64,000 nt of DNA from Candidatus Atribacteria bacterium (GTDB lineage Bacteria; Atribacterota; JS1; SB-45; 34-128), in contig DMCY01000111.1 in NCBI GenBank assembly GCA_003451675.1, positions 1 through 64,000 on the forward strand. Reading direction: 5' to 3'. Below are positions 41,336 through 50,164 of the stretch, piece by piece. The notes beneath the pieces are model-generated. The model was not told the origin of the DNA. It ran no database searches and saw only the letters and a list, made by a program, of their open reading frames with translations. Every line of letters starts with the position of its first letter. Within the stretch, counting starts at the first letter, position 1. The position numbers and the translations under genes are program-made.

Positions 41336-41574
41336 ATGTTTGGGTATAACGGTAAGATATTAGAGGTGGATTTAAGTAATCGAATAATAGATATTCTAAG
41401 TTTAGATGAAGAAGGCCTTACGAGGCTTGTAAAAAAATTATTCCTCAAATGAGAGAGGAAACTGCTTATCTGGGAAATTATGGGACCACAGGCTCGGCGG
41501 TAGAATTAGAGGAAATAGGCGAACTCTCCTTAAGTAGCAAATTAAAAGAGGTGGACTTGGATGTACGAATTTAG
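41336..41574 (+). pseudogene. aldehyde:ferredoxin oxidoreductase-like N-terminal remnant
   Basis: With AAGAGG upstream, an ATG frame reads 'MFGYNGKILEVDLSNRIIDI', the characteristic first residues of tungsten aldehyde:ferredoxin oxidoreductases, and stops after 38 codons. A shifted frame then gives 'IIPQMREETAYLGNYGTTGS' and 'AVELEEIGELSLSSKLKEVD' to a stop at 41574. Several hundred residues (W-cofactor and Fe-S binding) are missing. It appears to be a deletion remnant; the alcohol dehydrogenase start lies inside its tail. Confidence 0.5.
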
Positions 41575-42631
41575 TTTTCCCACAAAGGTAATTTTTGGAA
41601 CAGGGGTGATAAAAAATATAGGGAAAGAGATACATAAATTTTGTAACAAATTACCCTCCCCTTTGATGATAGTTACAGTTAGGGAAAAATGGAATGAAGA
41701 GTTTATTAAAAATATTAGAGTGAAACTTAAAGAGGCAGGTTGTAAAAAAGTAGATATTTTCCGAGGAGTAAAACCGGATCCCACCAGAGAGTGTATTGAA
41801 GAAGGAATAAAATTCTGTAAACTTTCAAATAGTAAGGGTATAATTGCCTTTGGAGGAGGCTCTTCAATGGATACAGCGAAGGTTATAGCTAAAGGAGCAA
41901 ATATCAATTTTTTACTTACTATACCTACAACAGCAGGTACAGGTGGAGAGATTTCTCCCTGGGCAGTGATTACTAATGAGAAAACCCAGGAAAAGGAAAG
42001 TTTTATAGCAAAATTTCCTGATATGGCATTGTTGGACCCCTGTCTGACAGTGAGTATGCCTCCAAAGGTGACTCTTTTTACCGGAATAGATGCCTTTTCA
42101 CATGCTTTAGAATCTTACTTTTCTAAATCTACTTTTTCCTTAACCGATGCTCTGTCGCTGCAAGCTATTCAGCTAATCGAAGAGAATCTGCTTAATACAC
42201 TAAGAGAGGGTAATAATTTATCTGCCCGAAGTAAAATGCTTGAAGCGAGTCTTTTAGCAGGAATGGCTATGTTACATTCTGGTTTAGGCTTAATTCATGC
42301 TATTGCTCATCCTATAGGAGGGCTGTATTATAGCAGTGGATTGGTTCACGGTTTTATTATTACTCATCTTATTCAAAGGGTGGCTGAATTTAATAAATCA
42401 GCAAATTTAGCTAAGTATCGGAAAGTTAGAGATTCTTTAGAAGTAATGAAAGAAATTATAGATGAAGAATTATTTTTAAAATTAGGTATGTCTAAGATAG
42501 AGATAAAAGAGAAGGATATTCACTTGTTGGCAAAAAGAAGTACGGATAATGTTAATGCACTTACTAATCCAAGAAGTTTCACTTTGAGCGATATTGAAGA
42601 TATTATTAGAAATAGTTTTAAAGTAGTGTAA
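41561..42631 (+). CDS. iron-containing alcohol dehydrogenase
   Basis: A 356-aa group III alcohol dehydrogenase. The NAD loop is 'IIAFGGGSSMDTAKVIA', followed by 'IPTTAGTGGEISPWAVI'. The metal site has Asp in 'DPCLTVSMPPKVTLFTGIDA', His in 'GIDAFSHALESYFS' and two His in 'LGLIHAIAHPIGGLYY' and 'GLVHG'. GAGGTGG precedes the ATG. It sits between the two MttB genes, so it may oxidise an alcohol or aldehyde left after demethylation or C-N cleavage; the substrate is not determined by the sequence. Confidence 0.9.
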   Translation: MYEFSFPTKVIFGTGVIKNIGKEIHKFCNKLPSPLMIVTVREKWNEEFIKNIRVKLKEAGCKKVDIFRGVKPDPTRECIEEGIKFCKLSNSKGIIAFGGGSSMDTAKVIAKGANINFLLTIPTTAGTGGEISPWAVITNEKTQEKESFIAKFPDMALLDPCLTVSMPPKVTLFTGIDAFSHALESYFSKSTFSLTDALSLQAIQLIEENLLNTLREGNNLSARSKMLEASLLAGMAMLHSGLGLIHAIAHPIGGLYYSSGLVHGFIITHLIQRVAEFNKSANLAKYRKVRDSLEVMKEIIDEELFLKLGMSKIEIKEKDIHLLAKRSTDNVNALTNPRSFTLSDIEDIIRNSFKVV

Positions 42632-42695
42632 TCTTTTTTTAGTTTTATTATATATAGATAAAATATAAATAAACCCAAAATAAAAGGAGGTTATT

Positions 42696-44144
42696 ATGAT
42701 TAAAGGTGGTATAGAGGGAGGAAAATATCGTATTCTTTCTGAAGAAGAGATTAAAATGATTCATGAATCTTCCCTGAAAATTTTACAGCAAACAGGGATA
42801 AAATCAGAAAACGAAGAAATTTTAAATCATCTTTCTAAAATTGGTGCTGATGTAGATTTTAAAGAAGGAATAATAAAATTTTCACCAGCTTTAGTAGAAG
42901 ATGCTATAAATAAAGCAGCTTCTAAAGTACTTCTTTGTGGAAGAGAAGAAAAAAATGACCTTGTCTTAGAAGGCAAAAGAGTATATTGTGGCACTGGGGG
43001 AGCAGCTTTGAATGTACTCGATTTGGAAACAGGAGAAAAAAGAAAAGCGGTACTCAAAGATATTGCTGATATAGCTAAATTAGTAGACGCCCTTGATAAT
43101 ATACATTTTTTTATAAGACCTGTGGTGGCCCAAGATATCTCTTCAGAATTTCTTGACGTAAATAAATATTATACCGCTTTGAGTAATACCTCTAAGCACG
43201 TGATGGGGTCGGCTTACTCTGTGGAGAGCGCTCTTAAAGTAATTGCTATAGCTGAAGAGATTACTGGGGGAAAACAAAGATTGAGAGAAAGACCTATCAT
43301 CTCTTTTATTACTTCTTGGATGAAAAGTCCTTTACAGTTAGCTGATTCTACCACTTTAGTTTTAATGAAAATTGTGGAAGAAGAGATACCAGTAGCTTTA
43401 TCTTCTGCACCTATGGCTGGTTCTACTTCTCCGGTAACTTTAGCAGGGACTTTAGCACAGGTTAATGCAGAGCAACTTAGCGGAATAGTTCTTACGCAGT
43501 CAATTAATTCTAAAGCTCCTGTAATTTACGGAGGTATTCCTACTGTAGCTGATATGAGAACTATGAATTTTTTGGATGGAGCCATTGAATTAGGAATACT
43601 TGCCGCTGCTTGTGCCCAATTAGCACAATATTATAATTTTCCATATTATGCCTGGGGAGGTCTTACTGATTCTAAAATTCCTGATATCCAGGCTGGATAC
43701 GAGAAAGGAATGACTCTCATTATGGCAGCTTTAGCTGGAGCAAATTATATTCATAATGCTGCTGGAATGTTAGAATCTACTACTACTGTAGCTTATGAGC
43801 AATATGTAATAGATAATGAGATTATAGGTATGGCAATGCGAGCTTTACAAGGAATAGAGGTAAATGTAGACACTTTGGCTCTTAAAGTAATAGATAAAGT
43901 AGGGCCAGGAGGCAATTATTTAGCCGAAGCACATACAGTAAAACATATGAGAACAGAATTATTCTTCCCAAAAGTCAGCGATAGATCTTTAAGAGAAGAA
44001 TGGATCTCAAAAGGAGGCAAAGATGCTCGCGAAAGAGCAAGGGAAATAACTGAAAATATTTTAGCTGAACATAAGCCTCTTCCTATTCCTTCTGAGGTAG
44101 ATAAAAAAATAAAAAGTTCAATTAAAGGTTTAATAAAATTTTAG
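42696..44144 (+). CDS. trimethylamine methyltransferase (MttB) superfamily protein, non-pyrrolysine (copy 2)
   Basis: A 482-aa paralogue of the 35276 product with the same landmarks ('CGTGGAALNVLDLETGEKRK', 'VMGSAYSVESALKVIAIAEE', 'GGLTDSKIPDIQAGYEKGMT'). Again there is no in-frame UAG. Similarity is clear along the whole length, but many substrate-pocket positions differ, which suggests a second methylated substrate or a sequential demethylation step. AAAGGAGG precedes the ATG. Encoded 13 bases upstream of the nitrilase-like gene. Confidence 0.9.
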   Translation: MIKGGIEGGKYRILSEEEIKMIHESSLKILQQTGIKSENEEILNHLSKIGADVDFKEGIIKFSPALVEDAINKAASKVLLCGREEKNDLVLEGKRVYCGTGGAALNVLDLETGEKRKAVLKDIADIAKLVDALDNIHFFIRPVVAQDISSEFLDVNKYYTALSNTSKHVMGSAYSVESALKVIAIAEEITGGKQRLRERPIISFITSWMKSPLQLADSTTLVLMKIVEEEIPVALSSAPMAGSTSPVTLAGTLAQVNAEQLSGIVLTQSINSKAPVIYGGIPTVADMRTMNFLDGAIELGILAAACAQLAQYYNFPYYAWGGLTDSKIPDIQAGYEKGMTLIMAALAGANYIHNAAGMLESTTTVAYEQYVIDNEIIGMAMRALQGIEVNVDTLALKVIDKVGPGGNYLAEAHTVKHMRTELFFPKVSDRSLREEWISKGGKDARERAREITENILAEHKPLPIPSEVDKKIKSSIKGLIKF

Positions 44145-44157
44145 GAGTTGAGGATAA

Positions 44158-45009
44158 ATGAAAATCGGATTGGCTCAAATGAAATGTGAGTTGGGGAATG
44201 TAAAGGCAAATCTGAATAAAATAAAAGAATTCATCTCCAGGGCAAGAGAGGAAAAAATTAATCTTTTAGTTTTCCCTGAGCTAAGTCTTACCGGTTATTC
44301 GGTAAAAGGGCTTGTTCCCGAAGTAGCTATAAGGATAGATAATCCTATAGTTGAAGATTTAAAAAGAGAGAGTAAAGATATATCTTTAGTGGTGGGCTTA
44401 GTAGAAGAATCGAGAGATTATAATTTTTATAATTCAGCTCTTTATTTAGAAGAAGGGGAGATAAAACACCTTCATCGAAAGATATATCTTCCTACTTATG
44501 GTATATCTGAGGAGAAAAAATATTTCGTTAGTGGTGAAAGAATGAGAGCTTTCGAGACATCTTATGGGCGAATGGCTATTTTAATTTGTGCTGATAGCTG
44601 GCACCCTGTTTTACCTTACATTTCAGTTTTGGACGGAGCATCTATTTTTATACATTCTGCTGCCAGTTTTGAGGAGGGTTTAGGAGAGGAAATTTCCAAT
44701 CGTATTGCCTGGGAAAGATTGAACAAATTTTATGCTCAAACATTTTCTTGTTATGTCATTTTTGTTAACAGAGTAGGTACTGAAGGTGAAAATAGATTTT
44801 GGGGAGGTTCTACTATTATTGCTCCCGGAGGTAAAGAGATAGTAAAAGCTGATTATTATAAAGAACAGCTAACTAAAGCTGAAATAGATTTAAAAGAGGT
44901 TCGACATTATAGAAATATTTTACCGGAATTTAAAGAAGAAAAGATTGATTTAGCTATAAGAGAACTCAAGAGATTAGAAGTAAAGAAGAAAGAAAGTCCC
45001 CTATTCTAA
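44158..45009 (+). CDS. carbon-nitrogen hydrolase (nitrilase superfamily)
   Basis: A 283-aa amidase with the full catalytic triad: Glu41 ('LVFPELSLTGYS'), Lys108 ('HLHRKIYLPTYG') and Cys144 ('ILICADSWHP'). The length and 'ADSWHP' motif fit omega-amidase/N-carbamoyl/NAD-synthase-like amidases rather than true nitrilases. It is co-directional with the second MttB gene, 13 bases apart, and followed by a terminator. It probably releases ammonia or an amine from a small amide related to the demethylated substrate; this is inferred from context. Confidence 0.88.
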   Translation: MKIGLAQMKCELGNVKANLNKIKEFISRAREEKINLLVFPELSLTGYSVKGLVPEVAIRIDNPIVEDLKRESKDISLVVGLVEESRDYNFYNSALYLEEGEIKHLHRKIYLPTYGISEEKKYFVSGERMRAFETSYGRMAILICADSWHPVLPYISVLDGASIFIHSAASFEEGLGEEISNRIAWERLNKFYAQTFSCYVIFVNRVGTEGENRFWGGSTIIAPGGKEIVKADYYKEQLTKAEIDLKEVRHYRNILPEFKEEKIDLAIRELKRLEVKKKESPLF

Positions 45010-45082
45010 CACTTCAAGCCATTTAGATAAAGGGCCCTATCAAATTAACTTTTTTGGATTCCTCTTGTAGTAATAATTTTTT

Positions 45083-45118
45083 AAAACAATAGAAAGCTAA
45101 TTTTTCTATTGTTTTTTA
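45083..45118 (+). terminator. rho-independent terminator after the nitrilase gene
   Basis: Stem AAAACAATAGAAA/TTTCTATTGTTTT (13 bp) with a 7-base loop and a T-run. It ends the second MttB-amidase unit. Confidence 0.85.
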
Positions 45119-45259
45119 ATTATTTTCTTATCAATCTGATTTTATACATCTTCTTAGAAAAGCAAGATTTTACCTAATAGTGCAATCATATATATAGTAT
45201 TAGTATTTTTTATTTTATAGAATTAAATTAAATTTTAATAGAGTTTAGGAGGTAATGTT

Positions 45260-45892
45260 ATGTTAGATTTAAATAATGTATCTGAATCTTTACAAAGAGG
45301 AGATGCAGAAAAAGTAGAAAAACTTGTTAAGAGAGCTTTAGAGGAAAATTTAACGCCAAAAAAAATATTAGAGGATGGCTTAATTAAAGGAATGGATATT
45401 ATCGGTGCAAAATTTAAAAAGAACGAAGTGTACGTTCCAGAAGTCTTAATTGCTGCTCGAGCAATGCATGCAGGAATGGATATTCTACGACCCAAATTAA
45501 CTGAAACTGGAGTAAAAGATATAGGTAAAGTAGTAATGGGGACGGTAAAAGGGGATTTACACGATATTGGAAAGAATTTAGTAGAAATGATGTTAGAAGG
45601 CGCAGGGTTTAATGTAATAGATTTGGGGGTAGATGTTTCTGCAGATAAATATGTGGAAGCTGTAAAAGATCATCAACCTGATATATTAGCTATGTCCGCT
45701 CTTTTAACTACTACTATGATTTATATGGGAGAAGTAATTAATGCCCTTAATGATGTGGGCCTTAGAAATAAAGTAAAAATAATGGTAGGAGGAGCACCTA
45801 TAACTCAAGATTATACTGATCAAATAGGAGCAGATGGCTATTCTCCTGATGCTGCTTCTGCAGTAGACAAGGCAAAGATTTTTATTGCCTAA
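45260..45892 (+). CDS. methyltransferase corrinoid protein (MtgC/MttC type)
   Basis: A 210-aa corrinoid carrier that accepts the methyl group from MttB-family enzymes. Residues 1-85 are the helical cap domain ('KILEDGLIKGMDIIGAKFKK', 'VPEVLIAARAMHAGMDIL'). Residues 88-210 are the B12-binding Rossmann domain, with the DxHxxG motif Asp99-Leu-His101-Asp-Ile-Gly104, then 'MSALLTTTM' and 'VGGAPIT'. The lower-axial histidine is intact. AGGAGGT precedes the ATG. It is the one stand-alone corrinoid carrier in the window, so both MttB proteins and the methyl-THF transferase at 49271 probably share it. Confidence 0.93.
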   Translation: MLDLNNVSESLQRGDAEKVEKLVKRALEENLTPKKILEDGLIKGMDIIGAKFKKNEVYVPEVLIAARAMHAGMDILRPKLTETGVKDIGKVVMGTVKGDLHDIGKNLVEMMLEGAGFNVIDLGVDVSADKYVEAVKDHQPDILAMSALLTTTMIYMGEVINALNDVGLRNKVKIMVGGAPITQDYTDQIGADGYSPDAASAVDKAKIFIA

Positions 45893-46325
45893 ATATTTAT
45901 AATATTCAATATCTTAAATCTATTTCTTCTCAAATTATGCAAGACAAAGAAGGGAAAATTAAGATAAGATATGAAGACCTCCCGGGGTGGAACTATAGAG
46001 AAGCCGGTGGCATATTACGGGAAAAAGGCTTAATTTAACTGCTTTAGGTGGTTTGTTATATTTTATTAATATTGCGATAAAAAAATCAAAGACATCAAAT
46101 GTTTGTGACGATTGTTGTCTTGCTTGGTATTGGTTCGGAAACTCCCCCTGCACAAATAGTGAGAATATAAAGATCTCTTGAATTGCAGGTTTTATTGTGG
46201 TCTCTTTTTTGAGAATACAAATAGTTACAAAATAAAATTTTTCCATAAGGTCATTTTGTTGAATGTTAAAATATTGTAAATTGTAGTTTTCGGATTAACC
46301 AATTTAATTGAGATAGGAGAGTATC
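45893..46325 (+). other. 433-bp spacer with a possible gene remnant
   Basis: At 45937-46038 a 33-codon frame reads 'MQDKEGKIKIRYEDLPGWNY' and 'REAGGILREKGLI', which looks like the tail end of a protein, perhaps an aldehyde oxidoreductase-like C terminus, without a body. The rest is AT-rich and I see no promoter I would defend. The spacer marks a change in base composition: the next three genes are clearly less AT-rich. Confidence 0.3.
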
Positions 46326-47123
46326 ATGATTCATCACATCCAGAATAAGATCTACCACGTTGAAGTTTTACCACCCAAACAGGATTCAGAAAAGCTTGAA
46401 AAGGATCTTGAAATATTTTCAAATAAATATCTTAGGGTTATGGACAGCGGTTATTGTGCATGTATAACCGATAATGCAATGGGTCTTCTGTCATTCCAGG
46501 GAACAGAAATGATTGAGGAACTTGACCTTCCCGTCATACCAGAGCAAGTGATGATTCACCTTAGTACTTTTCATACAAAAGATGATCTGGACAACATTCT
46601 TGACATATGTAAGACAAAAGGAATCAGGCATCTCCTGATAATAACAGGAGACGGTTCGGAGCGTCTTCCCAAGCTTCAACCTTCAGATGTAGGCGCCACT
46701 GATGTCGAGTCCGTCACTTCTGTTGATCTGTTAAAATACATAAACCATGGGTATCCGGATACTTTTGTACTCGGAGTCGCATTTAATCCTTATGAACCGG
46801 AAGAACATGAATTTGAAAAGATGGAAAGAAAAATGAAAGCAGGTGCTACTTTTATTATTACTCAACCTTTGATAGAGAGAAATGAAGTTGTCGACAGACT
46901 TCTTGAAAAATATCCTGAAATACCGGTAATTGTAGAAGCTTGGATGAGCAGAAAACTGCATCTTCTTTCGGAAGCAGTCGGCTATGAAATACCTGAGAAT
47001 ACAGAATTTGACCCCATATCCACTTTAAAAATGCTCCACAAATTATATCCGGGGTGCGGCGTTTACCTATCACTGCTCGGATTTAAAACACAATACGATC
47101 TGATTAAAGATATCTGGGTCTGA
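46326..47123 (+). CDS. metF: methylenetetrahydrofolate reductase-like protein (MetF family)
   Basis: A 265-aa TIM-barrel flavoprotein of the MetF family, interconverting methyl-THF and methylene-THF. Matching landmarks are Glu in 'HVEVLPPKQ' (active-site acid), 'IRHLLIITGDGSERL' (Asp that contacts the flavin), 'DTFVLGVAFNPYEPEEHEFE' and 'MKAGATFIITQPLIERNEVV'. It is shorter and more diverged than typical MetF, and no MetV zinc partner is present. The genes for EtfB and EtfA follow directly, implying that the electrons go to or come from ETF instead of NAD(P)H. Less AT-rich codons than neighbours suggest acquisition by transfer. Confidence 0.78.
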   Translation: MIHHIQNKIYHVEVLPPKQDSEKLEKDLEIFSNKYLRVMDSGYCACITDNAMGLLSFQGTEMIEELDLPVIPEQVMIHLSTFHTKDDLDNILDICKTKGIRHLLIITGDGSERLPKLQPSDVGATDVESVTSVDLLKYINHGYPDTFVLGVAFNPYEPEEHEFEKMERKMKAGATFIITQPLIERNEVVDRLLEKYPEIPVIVEAWMSRKLHLLSEAVGYEIPENTEFDPISTLKMLHKLYPGCGVYLSLLGFKTQYDLIKDIWV

Positions 47124-47148
47124 GGGTCCGTAATTGCAAGGAGGCGTT

Positions 47149-47937
47149 ATGAAAATAGTAATATGCATCAAGCAGGTACCGGCAACTAACGATGCGAAAA
47201 TCGATCCTGAAACAAAACGCATAGTAAGAAAAGGTATAAAAGCGATCCTGAATCCTTTTGACACTTACGCTGTGGAAGAAGGTGTACAGTTGAGAGATAA
47301 ATTCAGGGGAGAAGTAATTGCCCTGTCAATGGGTCCGCCAAAAGCTGAAGAAAGCCTGAGAGAGGCTGTTTCAGTCGGAGTTGACAGAGCCATTCTGCTT
47401 AGTGACCGTGCTTTTGGCGGTTCGGATACATGGGCTACAAGCTATGCCCTTGCAAAAGCCATTGAAAAGATCGGGGATGTTGATCTTGTAATTTGCGGCA
47501 AGCAGGCTATAGATGGTGATACAGCCCAGGTAGGTCCTGGAATTGCAGCTCATCTTGACTGGCTTCAAGCAACTTATGTTATGGCCGTGGAAGAGATATC
47601 TTCTTCATCCATCAGGGTCAAAAGGATGTATGAAGATGGTTATGATATATGTGAAATGTCTCTTCCTGCAGTAATAACCGTTGTAAAAGACATCAATACA
47701 CCCCGTGTACCATCACTTAAAGGCCGACTGGCTTCGAAAAAATGTGAAATACCAGTATGGAAACCCAATGATATAGGTGCGGATACATCAAAAATCGGTC
47801 TGGACGGATCACCCACAAGGGTTGTAAAAATACAGCCTCCACCATCCCGACACACAAGCACAAAAAAGATTAAAGGATCTTCAACAGAATGTGCACAGAG
47901 TCTACTAAGAGAGTTAAGACTGCGAAGTATAGTTTGA
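47149..47937 (+). CDS. etfB: electron transfer flavoprotein beta subunit
   Basis: A 262-aa EtfB. 'MKIVICIKQVPATNDAKIDP', 'LNPFDTYAVEEGVQLRDKF', 'VSVGVDRAILLSDRAFGGSD' and 'DLVICGKQAIDGDTAQVGPG' are standard, the last being the nucleotide-binding region; 'SLPAVITVVKDINTPRVPSL' follows. The AAGGAGG ribosome binding site fixes the ATG at 47149 rather than the earlier in-frame TTG. The AMP/FAD site in EtfB decides whether the complex bifurcates; I cannot settle this by eye. Confidence 0.92.
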   Translation: MKIVICIKQVPATNDAKIDPETKRIVRKGIKAILNPFDTYAVEEGVQLRDKFRGEVIALSMGPPKAEESLREAVSVGVDRAILLSDRAFGGSDTWATSYALAKAIEKIGDVDLVICGKQAIDGDTAQVGPGIAAHLDWLQATYVMAVEEISSSSIRVKRMYEDGYDICEMSLPAVITVVKDINTPRVPSLKGRLASKKCEIPVWKPNDIGADTSKIGLDGSPTRVVKIQPPPSRHTSTKKIKGSSTECAQSLLRELRLRSIV

Positions 47938-47953
47938 TTCAGAGGAGAGAAAA

Positions 47954-48973
47954 ATGATAGCTTTTACAGATGTTGAAAGAAAAGAATATCGCAATATATG
48001 GGTAGTCGCTGAGATTTTGTCCGGCGAAATACAGCCTGTGACGCACGAGCTGACAGGTGCTGCAAGAACTCTTGCAGATCTCAGAAAGAGTGAAGTCTGG
48101 GTTGTTGTCATAGGATCCGGTATTGAAGGAAAACCGGAGTCGCTTTTTGCGTATGGAGCGGATGTTGCAATAGTGGTTGACAATCCGGGATTATCCGGTT
48201 TTGTCGATGAAACCGAAACAAAAATCATAAAACGCCTTATCGTAAAATATAAGCCCGAAGTCGTGATTTGCGGAGCCACAACAAGAGGACGTGCCCTGAT
48301 TCCACGAGTTGCTGTAATGACAAACTGTGGTCTTACAGCTGACTGCACGGGTCTTTCTATTGACCCTGAAAACGGTGACCTCCTTCAGACAAGACCGGCT
48401 TTTGGTGGTAATATCATGGCCACTATCCGCTGTTCAAACCACAGACCTCAGATGGCGACCGTACGGCCAAGAGTCATGAAATCGCCGGAACCCGATCCTG
48501 GTCGTACCGGAAAAATTATAAAAGAAGAGATGCTTACAAGTGATACCGAGAAGATCAAGCAGATAATAGATGTTTTTCATAGTACGGAAACTGCTGTTAA
48601 TCTTGCCGATGCACAGATAATAATATCAGGTGGAAGGGGAATGAAAGGTTCCAAGGGCTTTAACCTTTTAAAACAGTTTGCTGAAAGGGTAGGCGGAGCA
48701 GCCGTAGGTGCAAGCAGGGCAGCTGTTGATTCGGGATGGATCCCTTATGCACACCAGGTCGGACAGACAGGACAGACAGTCCAGACAAAGGTTTATATAG
48801 CCTGCGGCATTTCCGGACAGATTCAGCATCTTGTAGGAATGCAGTCTTGTGATTTGATCATAGCTATAGATAAAAACCCCGATACACCTATGATGCAAAT
48901 TGCGGATATAGCCGTAGTCGGGGATCTGTTTGAAATCATTCCTGAAATTGTCAAGGAGATAACTATCCTCTAG
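47954..48973 (+). CDS. etfA: electron transfer flavoprotein alpha subunit
   Basis: A 339-aa EtfA. The C-terminal FAD domain has 'ADAQIIISGGRGMKGSKGFN', 'GGAAVGASRAAVDSGWIPYA', 'QVGQTGQTVQTKVYIACGIS' and 'DKNPDTPMMQIADIAVVGD', all hallmarks. No N-terminal ferredoxin domain is present. AGGAGAG precedes the ATG, 16 bases after the EtfB stop. With EtfB it forms the electron carrier expected to couple with the MetF-like protein. Confidence 0.93.
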   Translation: MIAFTDVERKEYRNIWVVAEILSGEIQPVTHELTGAARTLADLRKSEVWVVVIGSGIEGKPESLFAYGADVAIVVDNPGLSGFVDETETKIIKRLIVKYKPEVVICGATTRGRALIPRVAVMTNCGLTADCTGLSIDPENGDLLQTRPAFGGNIMATIRCSNHRPQMATVRPRVMKSPEPDPGRTGKIIKEEMLTSDTEKIKQIIDVFHSTETAVNLADAQIIISGGRGMKGSKGFNLLKQFAERVGGAAVGASRAAVDSGWIPYAHQVGQTGQTVQTKVYIACGISGQIQHLVGMQSCDLIIAIDKNPDTPMMQIADIAVVGDLFEIIPEIVKEITIL

Positions 48974-49270
48974 AACAAATGTTCTGATTGTAATAGATAC
49001 TAAGTAATAAGGTATAATCATTTAATATAATTTATTTATATTTGTAATAAGCTTTCAGAAAACTTGCTCTTTTAAAATTAAATATTAGGAAGGAAAGATT
49101 TTACAAAGCCAATCTTATCTTTATTACCTGTCTTGTAAGCGGTCAAGGCAATCAGAAGAACAGTAATATGAGCGATAGTACAATGGTTGGAGACAGCCCA
49201 TAGAAGACAAGGGGTTAAGAGTTGTCTGAAAGGCACTTTGTATTTATGTATTTGAGAAAAAGGAGGTTAA
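48974..49270. other. 297-bp spacer, possible opposite-strand gene tail
   Basis: On the minus strand, from about 49260 to a stop at 49078, an open frame without a start reads 'YKVPFRQLLTPCLLWAVSNH' and 'CTIAHITVLLIALTAYKTGN'. This looks like a membrane-protein or transposase tail, but a competing frame exists on the + strand. I cannot assign it. An AAAGGAGG site for the next gene lies at the right edge. Confidence 0.25.
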
Positions 49271-50086
49271 ATGATGTTAATTATTGGAGAAAAACTAAAT
49301 TCAGCAAGGAAAAAAGTAAGAGAAATGATCGAGAATAGAGATGTAAAATCTATTCAAGATTTAGCCAAAAAGCAAGTAGAAGGCGGCGCTGATATTTTAG
49401 ATGTAAATTCTTCTGCTGCAAGTGGCAATAAAGAAGAAAATATGGAATGGTTAGTAAAAACAGTTCAAGAGGTGGTAGATGTTCCTTTATGTATTGATAG
49501 TCCTAATGCAGAAGAAATTGAAAGGGGTTTAGAAGTATATAATTGGGATAAAGGAAAAGCTTTAATTAATTCAATTACCGGTGAGAAAGAAAAAATTGAT
49601 AGATTATTACCTACTATCATAAAATATAAATGCGCAGTAGTAGCGCTTGTTATGGATGAAGGAGGCATTCCTGATAATTCCAAAACCCGGGTTGAGATTG
49701 CCGAAAAATTGATAAAGGTATTAACTGATAGTGGAGTTCCTTTAAAAGACATATTTATTGATCCCTTAGTAGTGCCTATAGGGACTAACGATAAAAATGG
49801 CTTAATAACGATGGAAACTATAAGAAGCGTTAAGGAAGCCCATCCCGAAGTTAAAATAGTAACGGGTTTAAGTAATATATCTTTTGGTCTTCCGGAGAGA
49901 AAGCTAATTAATCAAGTCTTTATGATTTTGACTATGGGCTGTGGTATGGATGCAGCAATTATTGATTCTACAGATAAAAGAATGATGGCTATTATTAAGA
50001 CTGCTACAACCCTTCTGGGAGAGGATAATTTTTGTGGTGAATATATCAAAGCCTACAGAAAAGGAAAATTAACTTTTGAAAAATAA
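49271..50086 (+). CDS. methyltetrahydrofolate:corrinoid methyltransferase (MtgA/AcsE-like, pterin-binding)
   Basis: A 271-aa pterin-binding TIM-barrel enzyme. 'IIGEKLNSARKKVREMIENR', 'GGADILDVNSSAASGNKEEN', 'DVPLCIDSPNAEEIERGLEV' and 'IVTGLSNISFGLPERKLINQ' match the AcsE/MtgA/MtvA group, in which Asp and Asn residues bind the pterin ring. It carries the methyl group from the methyl-corrinoid protein to THF, or the reverse, completing the betaine-demethylation route with the MttB, corrinoid and MetF genes upstream. AAGGAGG precedes two tandem ATG codons. Confidence 0.92.
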   Translation: MMLIIGEKLNSARKKVREMIENRDVKSIQDLAKKQVEGGADILDVNSSAASGNKEENMEWLVKTVQEVVDVPLCIDSPNAEEIERGLEVYNWDKGKALINSITGEKEKIDRLLPTIIKYKCAVVALVMDEGGIPDNSKTRVEIAEKLIKVLTDSGVPLKDIFIDPLVVPIGTNDKNGLITMETIRSVKEAHPEVKIVTGLSNISFGLPERKLINQVFMILTMGCGMDAAIIDSTDKRMMAIIKTATTLLGEDNFCGEYIKAYRKGKLTFEK

Positions 50087-50164
50087 GTTAGAAAGAGCTA
50101 TTTTATATTTTAAATAATAAATTATTAATTTTAAAAAAGAGAAAAAGGATTATTTTACTAAAAG

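Noticed and set aside
35276..44144. MttB genes as pyrrolysine-containing trimethylamine methyltransferases
   Set aside because: Both frames are full length without any in-frame UAG, and no pyl genes are in the window; they belong to the non-pyrrolysine group.
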